A DNA stretch of 64,000 nucleotides from NCBI GenBank assembly GCA_041394265.1, contig JAWKIO010000005.1, positions 4,526,001-4,590,000 on the forward strand, written 5' to 3'. This stretch comes from Acidimicrobiales bacterium. GTDB taxonomy: Bacteria > Actinomycetota > Acidimicrobiia > Acidimicrobiales > SZUA-35. The notes under the pieces were generated by a model. That model made no database searches and was not told the DNA's origin. It saw nothing but the letters and a program-made list of their open reading frames with translations. Within the stretch, counting starts at the first letter, position 1; each line of letters begins with the position of its first letter. Shown one piece after another: positions 26,200 through 34,296 of the stretch. The translations under genes were made by a program, and so were the position numbers.

Positions 26200-27191
26200 G
26201 CGACGTACTGCTCTCGCTCAACGAGCTGACCGTCGCCTTCAAGACCAAGAAGGGCATGGCGCAGGCCGTTCGCGGCGTCACGTTCGACGTGCACCGCGGT
26301 GAGTCGATCGCTGTCGTCGGCGAGTCGGGTTCCGGCAAGTCGGTCACCGTGCTCGGCCTGATGGGGCTGCTGCCCCGATCGGCCCAGATCGGTGGCTCGG
26401 CCGTGTTCGATGGCATCGAACTGGTGGGCTTGCCAACGCACGACATGCGGGCCATCCGAGGCAACCGCATCTCAATGATCTTCCAAGACCCGATGACCGC
26501 CTTCAATCCGGTCTATACGATCGGCGATCAGATCATCGAAGCGCTCGAGGTCCACGGCAAGTACGCGGGCAAGGAGGCGACCCGGCGAGCCATCGATCTG
26601 CTCGAACTCGTCGGCGTGCCTGAGCCGGCCCAGCGGGTCAACCAGTACCCGCACGAGTTCTCGGGCGGCATGCGCCAGCGGGCCATGATCGCCATGGCCA
26701 TCTCGAACGACCCCGAGTTGCTGATCGCCGACGAACCGACCACGGCGCTCGACGTCACGGTCCAAGCGCAGGTCATGGAGGTGCTGTCAGACATCCGTGC
26801 CGAGACCGGCGCAGCCATGATCCTGATCACCCACGACCTCGGTCTTGTGGCGGGCGCCGCCGAGCGAGTCGAAGTCATGTACGGCGGGCGGGTGTTCGAA
26901 GAAGGCACGCTCGAGCAGGTGTTCTACCACCCGATGAACCCGTACACCCGGGGCCTGCTCTCCTCGATGCCGCGGCTCGACGCGATCGGTGACCGGCTGA
27001 TTCCGATCGAGGGAACGCCACCGAGCATCATCAACATGCCTTCCGGCTGCGCATTCGCTCCCCGGTGCGCCCATCGGGAAGGCGTCTGCGACGAGCGGTC
27101 GGCGACCCTCGAGATCATCGAGCCGGGCCACCGGTCGCGGTGTCACCTCACCTCACAGCTACCTGCCTTCAGCCGGGAGGTCACGGCGTGA
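26196..27191 (+). CDS. ABC transporter ATPase, DppD/OppD type
   Basis: A 331-residue cytoplasmic ATPase. Walker A GESGSGKS (42-49), Q-loop FQDP, signature SGGMRQRAMIAMAI, Walker B LLIADEPTTALD and the H-loop in THDLG are present. The C-terminal oligopeptide extension has Cys residues (GCAFAPRCAHREGVCDE) that may hold an Fe-S cluster, as described for DppD/OppD proteins. ATGA overlap with the preceding permease, GTGA overlap with the next ATPase. Confidence 0.93.
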   Translation: MSDVLLSLNELTVAFKTKKGMAQAVRGVTFDVHRGESIAVVGESGSGKSVTVLGLMGLLPRSAQIGGSAVFDGIELVGLPTHDMRAIRGNRISMIFQDPMTAFNPVYTIGDQIIEALEVHGKYAGKEATRRAIDLLELVGVPEPAQRVNQYPHEFSGGMRQRAMIAMAISNDPELLIADEPTTALDVTVQAQVMEVLSDIRAETGAAMILITHDLGLVAGAAERVEVMYGGRVFEEGTLEQVFYHPMNPYTRGLLSSMPRLDAIGDRLIPIEGTPPSIINMPSGCAFAPRCAHREGVCDERSATLEIIEPGHRSRCHLTSQLPAFSREVTA

Positions 27192-28243
27192 GCGAGCACG
27201 CAGCCAGCAACGGAGCACGTCCGCTGCTCGAGGTCGATGACCTCGTCATGCACTTCCCGATTCGGGCCGGACTCCTGCGCAAGACCGTTGGCCACGTCCA
27301 CGCAGTCGATGGGGTGAGCGTCACCGTCAACGAGCGCGAGACGGTCGGCGTGGTCGGTGAATCGGGCTGCGGAAAGACCACCTTCGGCCGCTCCTTGTTG
27401 CGGCTGATCGAGCCGACGTCGGGCTCGGTGCGATTCCGGGGCGAAGACGTGATCGCTGCCGACCACGATCGGCTCCGCGAGCTGCGGGCCGAGATGCAGA
27501 TCGTGTTCCAGGATCCGTACGCATCGTTGAATCCCCGCATGCCGGTCTCCGACATCATCGCCGAGCCACTGCGAATCCATGGCATCGGCAAGGCCGAGGC
27601 CGGCAAGCGGGCGGGCGAACTGCTCCGTGCGGTCGGTCTGCTGCCCGAGCATGGCAACCGCTACCCGCACGAGTTCTCCGGTGGTCAGCGCCAGCGCATC
27701 GGCATCGCCCGGGCACTGGCGCTCCGTCCGAGCCTGATCGTGCTCGACGAACCCGTCTCCGCCCTCGACGTGTCGGTCCAGGCGCAGGTCATCAACCTCC
27801 TGGAAGACCTCCAGGAGGAATTCCAGCTCGCGTACCTGTTCATCGCCCACGACCTGTCGGTGGTCCGTCACATCTCCGATCGGGTGATGGTGATGTACCT
27901 CGGCAAGGTTGCCGAGATCGCCGACTCGCGGTCGCTCTACGACGCGCCGGCCCACCCCTACAGCCAGTCGCTGCTGTCGGCCGTCCCGATTGCCGATCCC
28001 CGCATCGAGCGGGCTCGCCAGCGCATCGTGCTCGAGGGCGACATCCCCAGCCCGGCCAAACCGCCGAGCGGTTGCCGGTTCCGCACTCGTTGCCCCATCG
28101 CCACCGAGCGATGCGCCGCCGAGGAACCGCCGCTGGTCGAGGTCCGCCCGGGGCACCAGGTGGCATGCCACTATCACCTGGAGCCGGGTGAACTCCTGCT
28201 CGAGCGGATCGCTGCCGGCGCCGGCAACTCGGCAACGATCTGA
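27188..28243 (+). CDS. ABC transporter ATPase, DppF/OppF type
   Basis: A 351-residue second ATPase. Walker A GESGCGKT, signature SGGQRQRIGIARAL, Walker B LIVLDEPVSALD, H-loop AHDLSVV. The C-terminal domain again has the oligopeptide cysteine cluster (GCRFRTRCPIATERC). GTG 27188 overlaps the previous stop by four bases (GTGA); this chooses the start over longer in-frame readings inside the DppD-like gene. Completes the importer: binding protein, two permeases, two ATPases. Confidence 0.93.
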   Translation: MSEHAASNGARPLLEVDDLVMHFPIRAGLLRKTVGHVHAVDGVSVTVNERETVGVVGESGCGKTTFGRSLLRLIEPTSGSVRFRGEDVIAADHDRLRELRAEMQIVFQDPYASLNPRMPVSDIIAEPLRIHGIGKAEAGKRAGELLRAVGLLPEHGNRYPHEFSGGQRQRIGIARALALRPSLIVLDEPVSALDVSVQAQVINLLEDLQEEFQLAYLFIAHDLSVVRHISDRVMVMYLGKVAEIADSRSLYDAPAHPYSQSLLSAVPIADPRIERARQRIVLEGDIPSPAKPPSGCRFRTRCPIATERCAAEEPPLVEVRPGHQVACHYHLEPGELLLERIAAGAGNSATI

Positions 28244-28251
28244 GCGCTGCC

Positions 28252-28869
28252 GTGGCCCACTGGCCCTCGGTCGTGTTGCACACGTCGTGGCGGGGGCGGG
28301 CGACGACGGCGTTTGCGCCGATCGCGCTCCTGGCGCTCGGCGGCTATGGCTTGCTCGATCGGTTCCGCTGGTTTCCGTTCGTCCTTGTCCTCGTCGGTCT
28401 CCTGCTGGCGTGGGTGGCTGTTGCCGACTATCCGATCGTCACGGTGCTCGGCGCCGACGGGGTCGAGCGTCGGTGTCTGCTCCGGCGACAGCATCTCGGC
28501 TGGGAGCGGATCTCGACGTTGGCCCGCCCCTCCCAGGTCTCGCGTTGGCGGCGCGATCATCATGCGGCCGGTGCGGTCGGTGGTGCGCCCTCGGCGCGTG
28601 CGACAGGCCTTGCCCCCGCACATTCCAACCCCAGGCTGCTGACCGGAGCCAAGGGCGGATTGGTCGCCGAGGTCCGGCGTCGTCCGTTCCTGCTCTGCGA
28701 CAAGATCGAGAGCCGTGCCGAGTTCGATCACATCGTCGACTCGATGACCGTGTGGGCGCCCGCGCTGCCCGTTCGAGCGTCACGCCCCGACGCATCCGTG
28801 CCGCCGACGTGGCTGCACAAGAAGCGGCGGGGGCGTGCGTCGGATGGTCTCGTCGACCTGCTAGCGTGA
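28252..28869 (+). CDS. Small membrane protein with PH-like cytoplasmic part
   Basis: I do not recognise a named family. 205 residues from GTG 28252, eight bases after the ATPase gene. Two hydrophobic segments (about 20-36 and 41-60) are followed by a soluble basic region with VTVLGADGVERRCLLRRQHLGWERIS, which resembles the strand pattern of bacterial PH domains, then a basic tail ending KKRRGRA. Its position suggests cotranscription with the transporter or with secG, whose promoter-like TAGCGT overlaps its stop. The middle is low-complexity, rich in Ala/Gly/Arg. Confidence 0.6.
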   Translation: MAHWPSVVLHTSWRGRATTAFAPIALLALGGYGLLDRFRWFPFVLVLVGLLLAWVAVADYPIVTVLGADGVERRCLLRRQHLGWERISTLARPSQVSRWRRDHHAAGAVGGAPSARATGLAPAHSNPRLLTGAKGGLVAEVRRRPFLLCDKIESRAEFDHIVDSMTVWAPALPVRASRPDASVPPTWLHKKRRGRASDGLVDLLA

Positions 28870-28876
28870 TTCGGTC

Positions 28877-29107
28877 ATGATCTGGATCTTCGGCCCCATC
28901 TACCTCATCGTCGGCATCATCACCGTTTCGCTCGTGCTCCTGCACAGTGGCCGCGGCGGTGGCTTCTCCGACATGTTCGGTGGTGGTATGTCGGGCTCGG
29001 CGGCCGGGTCCACGTCGATGGAACGAAACCTCGATCGGCTCACGATCGTTTTCGGGCTGATCTTCACGTTCCTCACCGTCGCCATGGCGTTCATGCTCGA
29101 CTCCTGA
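28877..29107 (+). CDS. secG: Preprotein translocase subunit SecG
   Basis: 76 residues, two membrane helices (about 3-22 and 54-73) separated by a Gly/Ser-rich cytoplasmic loop with GRGGGFSDMFGGG, the SecG hallmark. It assists SecYE in protein export. TAGCGT at 28862-28867 is nine bases before the ATG. In many bacteria secG follows tpiA and precedes a tRNA-Leu; here the transporter separates it from tpiA and one gene separates it from tRNA-Leu(GAG). A short hairpin follows the stop. Confidence 0.94.
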   Translation: MIWIFGPIYLIVGIITVSLVLLHSGRGGGFSDMFGGGMSGSAAGSTSMERNLDRLTIVFGLIFTFLTVAMAFMLDS

Positions 29108-29127
29108 TCAGCAAACTCTTGCTGGTC
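29106..29127 (+). terminator. Weak hairpin after secG
   Basis: GATCAGCAA (29106-29114) pairs with TTGCTGGTC (29119-29127), nine pairs with one G-T, around a four-base loop ACTC. No T tract follows. It may be a weak terminator or mRNA 3' end. Confidence 0.4.
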
Positions 29128-29211
29128 GGGTGAGTGCCTGACCTCGATGGGCGGCACCGCCGGGTAGTCCATTCGGCTCATCTTCACCAGTGTTCGGCCG
29201 ATGCTGGAACA

Positions 29212-30711
29212 GTGAGTTCACTTCGTCCTCGCTCGCTGGGTGCGCTTCTGTTGGCTGCCGCCATCTCGATGGCGTCGGCGTGTTCGCGCCTCGAGCCGAG
29301 TAGCGAACGAACCGCAGCGGCGTCGACATCCATCCCCGACGCGCTGGCGCTCGAGCTGCCCGACGAGATCACCGGCTCGGTCCTCCGCCTGGCGCTGGTC
29401 CGTCCAGGCTCGTGGGACCCGATCGCCGTGTCGCTGGCCGACCAGGGTGCGGTCATCGTCTCCGATCTGCTCTACGACGGACTGACCGAGACCACCGCCG
29501 ATGGTCGCCTCGTGCCCGCTCTGGCCACCGAGTGGACCACGAGCGACGACGGTCTCGCGTGGACGTTCTCGCTCGATGCGGAGCGAACGAACGCCGCCGC
29601 CGTCCGGTCCAGCTTCGAACGACTCAGGGCGAACGCTCCTGCGTCGGCCGCCGCCGGCCTGCTGTCCTCCGTAGCCCGCATCGACGCGGTCGATGACGCC
29701 ACCGTGCGGTTCGTCCTCTCGTCGCCGAACGCCGGCTTTGCGTGGGTCGTGAGCGGGTTGCCGTTCTCGATCGTCGACGACGGTGGCGCACCGACGGGCC
29801 GCTATCGGTTGGTGGCGGATGACGCCGAGCATGCACTGCTCACGAACGGTGACGGCGAGGACGCCCTATCAGTCGCCATCGCCTGGGTGAGCGACGATGC
29901 AACCGCTGAGGCGGACGCGGCCTCCGGTGCCGTCGACGGGGCCGTGGTACCCGTGGACTCGAGCGAGCGCGCGGTGCGTGAGGTCGGCCTTGCTCCCTCG
30001 GCGCGCAGCATCGTGCGGTTCTTCGTCCTCGATCCGGCCTCGACGGCCCTCGCCGACCTCCGGGTGCGGCAGGCTTTGCTGACCGCAGTCGATCGCTCGA
30101 CGCTCCTCGATCAGCTGTCCTCGCCGGCCTTTGCGCTCGACGGCATCGTGGCGCCGACGGTTGCTGGATTCCAAGGAGATCCGTGCGGCGCCCCGTGCGC
30201 GTTCGATCCCGACCGCGCCCGAGCCCTCGTGGCCGAGGTGGGCGTCGTCCCGACCATTCGCGTCGGCTTCACCACACCGCACGAAGCCGAGTTGGCGGCC
30301 AACATCGTCGAACAGCTCGGTGTCGTCGGGGTCACCGCCGAAGCGGTCGAACTCGCTACGGGTCAGCTTGCCACGGCGATCGATGGGACGCCGGTCGACA
30401 TGTTCCCCTATGGCTGGGTTGCCCCTGCCGGGTCGGTCGATGCGATCGTCCCGCCCCTGCTCAGCAGCACGAGCACGGCAAATCCGCTTGGCTCGATCTC
30501 GCCCGATGTCGACCAGCTCCTCGCCACGGCAATGGTGACCACGGCTGACACCGAACGCTGGGCATTGCTTGCTGCAGCGCACCAACAGGCGCTGGCCAGC
30601 GCCGTGCTCCTGCCGGTCGCAGCGGCCGAGAATCGTTTCGTCGTCTCGCCTGCGTTCCGTGGCGTCGTGACTCGTGCCGACGGCTCGATCGAGATCAGAT
30701 CTCTGCCGTGA
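29212..30711 (+). CDS. Lone solute-binding lipoprotein, SBP family 5
   Basis: A 499-residue binding protein of the DppA/OppA superfamily but only distantly like the one at 22373. A lipoprotein signal ends MASAC (Cys24). The fold features are VSDLLYDGLTETTADGRLVPALATEW near residue 80-105 and a helical LRVRQALLTAVDRSTLLDQL in the second lobe. It has no permease or ATPase genes of its own nearby apart from the importer ending at 28243, so it may be an alternative receptor for that importer or be used in another process. GTG 29212 chosen because it gives a proper signal peptide. Confidence 0.75.
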   Translation: MSSLRPRSLGALLLAAAISMASACSRLEPSSERTAAASTSIPDALALELPDEITGSVLRLALVRPGSWDPIAVSLADQGAVIVSDLLYDGLTETTADGRLVPALATEWTTSDDGLAWTFSLDAERTNAAAVRSSFERLRANAPASAAAGLLSSVARIDAVDDATVRFVLSSPNAGFAWVVSGLPFSIVDDGGAPTGRYRLVADDAEHALLTNGDGEDALSVAIAWVSDDATAEADAASGAVDGAVVPVDSSERAVREVGLAPSARSIVRFFVLDPASTALADLRVRQALLTAVDRSTLLDQLSSPAFALDGIVAPTVAGFQGDPCGAPCAFDPDRARALVAEVGVVPTIRVGFTTPHEAELAANIVEQLGVVGVTAEAVELATGQLATAIDGTPVDMFPYGWVAPAGSVDAIVPPLLSSTSTANPLGSISPDVDQLLATAMVTTADTERWALLAAAHQQALASAVLLPVAAAENRFVVSPAFRGVVTRADGSIEIRSLP

Positions 30712-30755
30712 CACGGGTGTGATTCGGCGAGCAACCGCTAAGATCTGTGGACCAC

Positions 30756-30839
30756 GTCGAAGTGGCGGAATTGGCAGACGCGCTAGCTTGAGGGGCTAGT
30801 GTCCGTTAGGACGTGGGGGTTCAAGTCCCCCCTTCGACA
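30756..30839 (+). tRNA. tRNA-Leu, anticodon GAG
   Basis: 84 bases fold as a type II tRNA. The acceptor is GTCGAAG (30756-30762) with CTTCGAC (30832-30838), discriminator A. The anticodon stem CTAGC/GCTAG encloses TTGAGGG, with GAG at positions 34-36, reading CUU and CUC. A long variable arm GTCC..GGAC and a GGGGG/CCCCC T-stem follow. CCA is not encoded. It lies two genes downstream of secG, and in Escherichia coli too tRNA-Leu(GAG) follows secG. Confidence 0.96.
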
Positions 30840-30847
30840 CTGAGTTT

Positions 30848-30880
30848 CCCCAGGTCACTGGCCTGGGGATTCTGCTTTTT
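30848..30880 (+). terminator. Intrinsic terminator of tRNA-Leu
   Basis: CCCCAGG (30848-30854) pairs with CCTGGGG (30862-30868) over a seven-base loop, followed by ATTCTGCTTTTT. Eight bases after the tRNA 3' end, so it ends the tRNA transcript. Confidence 0.85.
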
Positions 30881-31262
30881 GGGTCCGATCTCAACGAGCA
30901 GCCGTCCTCGGTGAGCGGCCCGGCACCTGCAAGGTGTTCTTCTCGGCGAGTACGGGCTCGTCTATAGGGCGGCGAGCCGACGACGCAGATCTTCGGAGAT
31001 CGAGGTAGGCCGTCCGCCGGCGGCCGCTCGAGTTGGCCGGCTCGTCACAGCAGGATCTGCAGGATTCGTCGGAGGGGAGGTTCCGCGGTGGGGAAGTGGC
31101 TCGCCATTTCGAGCAGCCCGGAGCGGAGCAAGGAGTCCGCCTACACGGCTTGGCGAGAGCTGGCTGATCCCCAAGACGGCGCATACCGCCAGATTTGCGT
31201 GCGGTGATGTTCGTTGTCCGCCTGGTGGTAGCTCGCTGGCAGTTGTCACCCGGCGACCCCGC
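30881..31262. other. Stretch without a recognisable gene
   Basis: The gap from the tRNA terminator to the HTH gene promoter holds several short open frames on both strands but none shows a protein family, a good ribosome site or consistent third-position G/C bias. It could be degraded DNA left by past integration at the tRNA. I found no second copy of the tRNA 3' end in the next few kilobases. Confidence 0.5.
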
Positions 31263-31291
31263 TTGCATATTGGTTCCGATACCGGTAGTAT
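31263..31291 (+). promoter_or_regulatory. Promoter of the HTH/nucleotidyltransferase pair, leaderless
   Basis: TTGCAT (31263-31268), 17 bases, TAGTAT (31286-31291), with the ATG of the HTH gene six bases later. The transcription start is predicted at the A of the ATG, so the mRNA would be leaderless. The spacer overlaps a TACCGGTA palindrome (31280-31287), a possible operator for autoregulation. The local A/T content is high compared with the neighbourhood. Confidence 0.6.
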
Positions 31292-31297
31292 TTTGAT

Positions 31298-31954
31298 ATG
31301 TCGATGCTGAGTGTCGCCGAGGCTGCGGATGAGCTGGGGGTCAGCGCGCGTCGTGTGCGGCAGATGCTTGCCGATGGCGTGCTCGACGGCGAGCGAGTTG
31401 GCCGGGCCTGGATCATCGACCGTGAGCGGTTGCACCGAGTTGCAGGGCTGCGCCCCGAGGTGGGTCGGCCCTGGAGTCCGGTGTCGGCGTGGGCCGTGCT
31501 CGCTCTTGCTGATGGTGAGCAGGTCGATCTGTCGCCCGTCGAGCGCTCACGGGCCAGGAAGCGCCTCGGACAGGGGTTGGGCCACCTGGTCGGCCGGCTC
31601 GCTGCCCGGTGCGAACGGCGACGGTTCTACGCCCACCCTGGTGTCCTGGACCGGTTGGCAGACGAACTTGTTCGAGCCGGGGCCAGTGCGGCAGCCCACT
31701 GCGGAGCAGATCTCGTGATCGGTGAGAGCGTGGAGGGCTATGTCCGTGCCGGCGAGATCGACCGGCTGGTCAAGCAGTTCGGTCTCGACGAGCAGGCAGC
31801 ACGGCCAAACGTGTTGCTCCGGATGGTCGAGGACGATGCGTGGCCGTTCGAGTCCGACCAGCGCTACGCAGCTCGCTCCGTCGTAGGCGTCGACCTCCTC
31901 GAGTCCGAGGAGCCGCGGTCCCGACGAGCCGGCGCCGAGCTACTGGCACGGTGA
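31298..31954 (+). CDS. Helix-turn-helix protein, putative antitoxin of an NTase pair
   Basis: 218 residues. The first 50 are an excisionase/MerR-like winged HTH (VAEAADELGVSARRVRQMLADG ... RAWIIDRE). The rest is a helical alpha/beta domain I do not recognise. The stop overlaps the start of the next gene (TGATG). An HTH protein followed by a nucleotidyltransferase with an AbiEii-like core is the layout of type IV AbiE-like toxin-antitoxin pairs, where the first protein represses its own promoter. The promoter here overlaps a palindrome. AbiEi antitoxins have a different N-terminal HTH, so the assignment is by context, not by sequence. Confidence 0.6.
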   Translation: MSMLSVAEAADELGVSARRVRQMLADGVLDGERVGRAWIIDRERLHRVAGLRPEVGRPWSPVSAWAVLALADGEQVDLSPVERSRARKRLGQGLGHLVGRLAARCERRRFYAHPGVLDRLADELVRAGASAAAHCGADLVIGESVEGYVRAGEIDRLVKQFGLDEQAARPNVLLRMVEDDAWPFESDQRYAARSVVGVDLLESEEPRSRRAGAELLAR

Positions 31955-32700
31955 TGAGCTCGTGGTCCGTGCTGGACCGGGAGCCGATCCAGCTTCCTGC
32001 GCTCCCTGGTCACGACGACGAGATGTGGGCCGCACTGATCGAGCTCTCCGAGCTGCGACCAGGTGAGTGGACCCTTGTAGGCGGGCAGATGGTGTTCCTC
32101 CATGCCATTGAGCACGATGTCACGCCACCTCGGGTCTCGACCGACCTCGACGTGCTCGTCAACGCCAGGGTGGTGACCGGTGGCGTGCGCGAGTTCGTGA
32201 CGACCATCGAGGACCGGGGCTTCGTTCTCGCTGGGGTATCACCGGAGGGCATTGCCCACCGATACCAGCGCGGTGGAGTGAGCATCGACGTGCTGGCACC
32301 CGAGGGCCTCGGGCCCCGCGCTGACCTCACCACCTCACCACCGGGCCGGACCCTGCAGGTCCCCGGCGGCACTCAGGCACTCGAGCGAACCGAACTGGTG
32401 CCGGTGGCGTTCGGCAGCCGAATCGGCCTCGTGCCTCGGCCGTCGCTGCTCGGCGCGATAGTGGGCAAGGCGGTCGCCGTCGCCGTCGACGATGTGCCCG
32501 AGGCGCAACGGCTCGATCTGGGGCTGCTGCTCAGTCTGGTCGACGATCCACTCGAGATGGCGGGTCAGCTCACCAAGAAGGACAGGCAACGGATCCGAGC
32601 ACGGTCGGAGATGGCCGACGTCGACCAGCGAGCGTGGGCGAGCCTGCCGGTCGATGCCGCAGACCGTGGCAGAGCGGCCTACCGCCTTCTTGCGGCGTGA
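31954..32700 (+). CDS. Minimal nucleotidyltransferase, AbiEii-like candidate toxin
   Basis: 248 residues. GEWTLVGGQMVFLH carries the Gly43-Gly44 motif and RVSTDLDVLV (60-69) the catalytic Asp64-x-Asp66 of DNA polymerase-beta-like nucleotidyltransferases; a further acidic residue likely lies in VSIDVLAPEG. The pattern GG..R-x-S-x-D-x-D is that of AbiEii/MenA toxins, which modify tRNA or GTP. Starts at ATG 31954, one base shared with the HTH gene stop (TGATG), so they are translationally coupled. An antibiotic or unknown nucleotidyltransferase is possible, but the gene pair and tRNA neighbour favour a toxin-antitoxin unit. Confidence 0.62.
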   Translation: MSSWSVLDREPIQLPALPGHDDEMWAALIELSELRPGEWTLVGGQMVFLHAIEHDVTPPRVSTDLDVLVNARVVTGGVREFVTTIEDRGFVLAGVSPEGIAHRYQRGGVSIDVLAPEGLGPRADLTTSPPGRTLQVPGGTQALERTELVPVAFGSRIGLVPRPSLLGAIVGKAVAVAVDDVPEAQRLDLGLLLSLVDDPLEMAGQLTKKDRQRIRARSEMADVDQRAWASLPVDAADRGRAAYRLLAA

Positions 32701-32780
32701 TCCGAGAGTGTGTCGGAGGGACCGAGGGTGTGTCGCTTGCCGCCTGACAGCTCACCTCAACAGGTCGAGGGCGGGTAGGA

Positions 32781-33038
32781 ATGCGGTACTACCGGGGCGT
32801 GGTGGCTGTTCGAAAGCTCTCGGTTGCATTGGACGAATCGGTCGCTGCCCAAGCGGCGGACGCAGCCGAACGCCGCAGGGTGACGCTGTCTGCTTGGCTC
32901 AATGCCGCAGCCGAGCGGGCTCTACTCGTCGAGCAGGGCCTTGCTGGCGCGGCGGAGTGGGAGGCCGAGCACGGTGAGCCGAGCGCCGAGGAGCTGGCAT
33001 GGGCCGATTCGGTGCTGGACTGCCCCGCGACGTCCTGA
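32781..33038 (+). CDS. Ribbon-helix-helix antitoxin-like protein without a toxin partner
   Basis: 85 residues, or 78 from GTG 32802. VRKLSVALDESVAAQAADAAERRRVTLSAWLN is the N-terminal beta-strand and two helices of an Arc/MetJ-type DNA-binding domain as in antitoxins of VapB/ParD type, followed by a helix and an acidic tail (EWEAEHGEPSAEELAWADSVL). Such proteins normally precede a PIN or RelE toxin. Here nothing follows before the convergent oxidoreductase ends 20 bases on, so it appears orphaned. I chose ATG 32781 but GGTAGGA is only two bases away, so the later GTG is also plausible. Confidence 0.55.
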   Translation: MRYYRGVVAVRKLSVALDESVAAQAADAAERRRVTLSAWLNAAAERALLVEQGLAGAAEWEAEHGEPSAEELAWADSVLDCPATS

Positions 33039-33057
33039 ACGTCGAGCTGCAACTCGC

Positions 33058-34242
33058 TCATACCAGCGGGGTGCCGGGATCGAGGCCAAGTCGAGTGCGG
33101 CCGTACATTTGGGCGTTGCCGTCGAAGTCGGCGATGGCGTGATGGCAGGCGGTGTTGACGTCTCGGTAGCGCGACTGGAGCAGGCTGTCGTCGTAGATGC
33201 CGTGCGCACCGGCCGCCGCGAAGATGCGCTCGGTGGCTCGCCGGGCGAGTTCGACGGCGTAGGCCGCGTGCCACTTGAGTTCGGCTCGCTCCTCGATGGT
33301 CAGCCGCTCACCGGTGTCGGCCACGACGTCGCACCGGTCGGCGGCCTCTTGCAGCAACAAGTGTGCGAGGTGGAGTTCGGTGGATGATTCCGCCGCTCGC
33401 ATCTGCGCACCGGCGCTCTCGGCCTTGGATGCGCCGGTGTAGACCTCGCGTCGGGCCGAAGTCCTCTCGACGTGGAGCTCGATTGCGCCATCGGCGATCC
33501 CCACGACGGCGGCGGCGAGTTGGATCGACAAACAGACCAGCACCGGTAGCCGGTGGAGGAACGTGGCGCTGCCCTCGCCGTGCGGACTCTCGCCGTCGAA
33601 GAGCAGTTTGGTCGGCAGCGCTCGGTGGTCAGGTACGAACACGTCGGTCGCCACCACGTCGTTGGAACCGGTGCCGCGAAGGCCGAGGGTGAACCATGTG
33701 TCGTCGATGGTCACGTCGGTCTTGGGGACGATCAGGTGCAACAACCTGTTCGGGCTCTCGGGCAGCACGTCGGCGATGGCCCCGACGATCAACCACTCGC
33801 CATGATCGACGCCCGAAGCGAACTGCCAGCGACCGTCGATCCGCCACCCACCGTCCACCCTGGCGGCCTTGCCCTGCGAGGCCAACGTGCCCGGCACCCG
33901 AACGTCGGGCCCATCGGCGAACACCTCCCCTCGGCATTCGGCGGGAAAGTTCCCCACCATCCACGTGTGAGCATTCGACACCATCTGGACCCAACCGGCC
34001 GCCGGATCGGCCGCACCGACGACGAAGAGCGAGTCGACGAGTGCCCGCAGGCCGGCCTCGGCGCCACCGACCGATGCCGGGGTGAGCACTCGCCACAGCC
34101 CGGCCTCGACCATCAGATCGACCGACTCGGGAGCGAGCCGGCGCAGCCGCTCCGACAACTGCGCATTGGCCGCCAAGGCGGGAGCGACCGATCGTGCCGC
34201 ATCGGCGGGGGCACCGGTGCCGGGAGACGATGGAGGTGACAT
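33058..34242 (-). CDS. Acyl-CoA dehydrogenase-fold flavin monooxygenase, HsaA/HpaB-like
   Basis: 394 residues of the group D flavin monooxygenase/acyl-CoA dehydrogenase superfamily: an N-terminal helical part (GLWRVLTPASVGGAEAGLRAL), a beta-barrel middle (GGWRIDGRWQFASGVDHGEW), LRGTGSNDVVATDVFVPDH and a C-terminal helical bundle with IFAAAGAHGIYDDSLLQ. HsaA hydroxylates phenolic steroid rings using reduced flavin from a reductase. The exact substrate is unknown; an acyl-CoA dehydrogenase without CoA is less likely since the typical catalytic Glu region is not seen. Forms an operon with the FAD oxidoreductase upstream, 54 bases away. Confidence 0.72.
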   Translation of the reverse strand: MSPPSSPGTGAPADAARSVAPALAANAQLSERLRRLAPESVDLMVEAGLWRVLTPASVGGAEAGLRALVDSLFVVGAADPAAGWVQMVSNAHTWMVGNFPAECRGEVFADGPDVRVPGTLASQGKAARVDGGWRIDGRWQFASGVDHGEWLIVGAIADVLPESPNRLLHLIVPKTDVTIDDTWFTLGLRGTGSNDVVATDVFVPDHRALPTKLLFDGESPHGEGSATFLHRLPVLVCLSIQLAAAVVGIADGAIELHVERTSARREVYTGASKAESAGAQMRAAESSTELHLAHLLLQEAADRCDVVADTGERLTIEERAELKWHAAYAVELARRATERIFAAAGAHGIYDDSLLQSRYRDVNTACHHAIADFDGNAQMYGRTRLGLDPGTPLV

Positions 34243-34296
34243 GGCCCCAAACCTAGATGACCGACGGTCGCGACCGCCTCGCGGTTGATCAGTTGG

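Noticed and set aside
30891..31268. 125-residue minus-strand open frame in the gap after tRNA-Leu
   Set aside because: No family, Arg/Pro/Cys-heavy composition and no ribosome site; treated as noncoding.
30756..33057. Integrated genomic island with att sites
   Set aside because: No integrase and no second copy of the tRNA 3' end were found nearby, so only an accessory-gene region is claimed.
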